A stretch of 48,208 nt of DNA, taken from assembly GCA_012798745.1 (NCBI GenBank), contig JAAZMQ010000090.1, positions 1 through 48,208 of the forward strand, given 5' to 3'. The notes under the pieces are model-generated. The model worked only from the letters and a program-made list of their open reading frames with translations, was not told the DNA's origin and made no database searches. Both the position numbers and the translations under genes were made by a program. Numbering within the stretch: the stretch's first letter is position 1; every line of letters begins with the position of its first letter. Of the stretch, positions 48,045 to 48,208 are shown piece after piece. This DNA is from Bacteroidales bacterium (GTDB lineage: Bacteria; Bacteroidota; Bacteroidia; Bacteroidales; Dysgonomonadaceae).

Positions 48045-48208
48045 TTAATCATTCAACGAAACGCGCTTAAAATCAACAACCTCCAAATCTTTATCGTGTT
48101 GTTTTAGAAATTCGCCAACAGTTAATTTGTTATCTTTTATATATTCTTGTTGTAACAAAGTAACTTCTTTGTAGAATTTCTTTAGAGCGCCTTCAGCTAT
48201 TCTATCCA
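48045..48208 (-). CDS. tsf: Elongation factor Ts, C-terminal fragment (cut by window edge)
   Basis: The last 53 codons of a gene entering from the right edge. The readable end is DRIAEGALKKFYKEVTLLQQ followed by EYIKDNKLTVGEFLKQHDKD and ending FKRVSLND. This matches the C-terminus of EF-Ts, whose family hallmark is the Gly-x-Leu-x-Lys-Phe-(Phe/Tyr)-Lys-Glu-x-(Thr)-Leu-Leu-x-Gln segment. EF-Ts recycles EF-Tu by exchanging GDP for GTP. rpsB is expected upstream, beyond the window. Identification is by recognition of this end only. Confidence 0.88.
   Translation of the reverse strand, partial: DRIAEGALKKFYKEVTLLQQEYIKDNKLTVGEFLKQHDKDLEVVDFKRVSLND

Noticed and set aside
1..48208. Mobile elements, phage genes, CRISPR arrays, toxin-antitoxin or defence islands
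   Set aside because: No transposase, integrase, Cas, repeat-spacer pattern or restriction/defence protein is recognisable. Nearly all large frames are conserved housekeeping genes.

Overview
The window is a stretch of ordinary chromosome from a Bacteroidota bacterium, most likely order Bacteroidales and possibly near Dysgonomonadaceae/Porphyromonadaceae (the family level is a guess from protein style). The evidence is gene content and order (cdaA-folP, lptE-secG, DUF4827 beside glmM), Bacteroidota-type LptD/LptE, few Shine-Dalgarno sequences, and many promoters with the Bacteroidota -7 element TAnnTTTG, sometimes with a -33 TTG/TTTG about 19-21 nt upstream. I see no transposase, integrase, phage gene, rRNA or CRISPR array.

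Layout. 0-10 kb: 5' end of ileS, a secreted endonuclease/phosphatase-family protein, an aspartate aminotransferase, tRNA-Ser(GCT), mltG, an aldo/keto reductase with ribF, a DUF1080 lipoprotein, rsfS and ftsH. 10-22 kb: sodB, then a minus-strand block of pgeF, obgE and adk, tRNA-Cys(GCA), radA, rnhB with a metallophosphoesterase, dnaA, an MCE/MlaD protein and an N-acetylmuramoyl-L-alanine amidase. The last two are separated by about 690 bp of unexplained, palindrome-rich DNA. 21-31 kb, plus strand: rpe, comEC, a DHH phosphoesterase, a DUF4827 lipoprotein, glmM, an acyltransferase, then a sigma-54-type activator with lptE, a TPR-like protein and secG. 31-36 kb, minus strand: nadB-folP-cdaA-recF-DUF721. 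36-40 kb: a carboxypeptidase-regulatory-domain protein, rpsO, a candidate small RNA, and rarA. 40-48 kb, minus strand: the threonine operon thrA-apgM-thrC followed by lptD, then the 3' end of tsf.

How the genes work together. Most are housekeeping: envelope building (mltG, amidase, glmM, lptD, lptE, secG, MCE), replication and repair (dnaA, recF, radA, rarA, rnhB), translation (ileS, tsf, rpsO, rsfS, obgE) and cofactors (ribF, nadB, folP). The thr operon uses an ApgM-family protein where other bacteria have homoserine kinase. A 25-residue Thr/Ile-rich reading frame lies in its leader, pointing to control by translation of a leader peptide.

The three observations most worth following are the thr leader peptide (47722-47799), a promoter-plus-terminator unit without an ORF between rpsO and rarA (about 38228-38351), and the palindromic intergenic block at 19780-20471. 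I do not see a clearly new multi-gene system.
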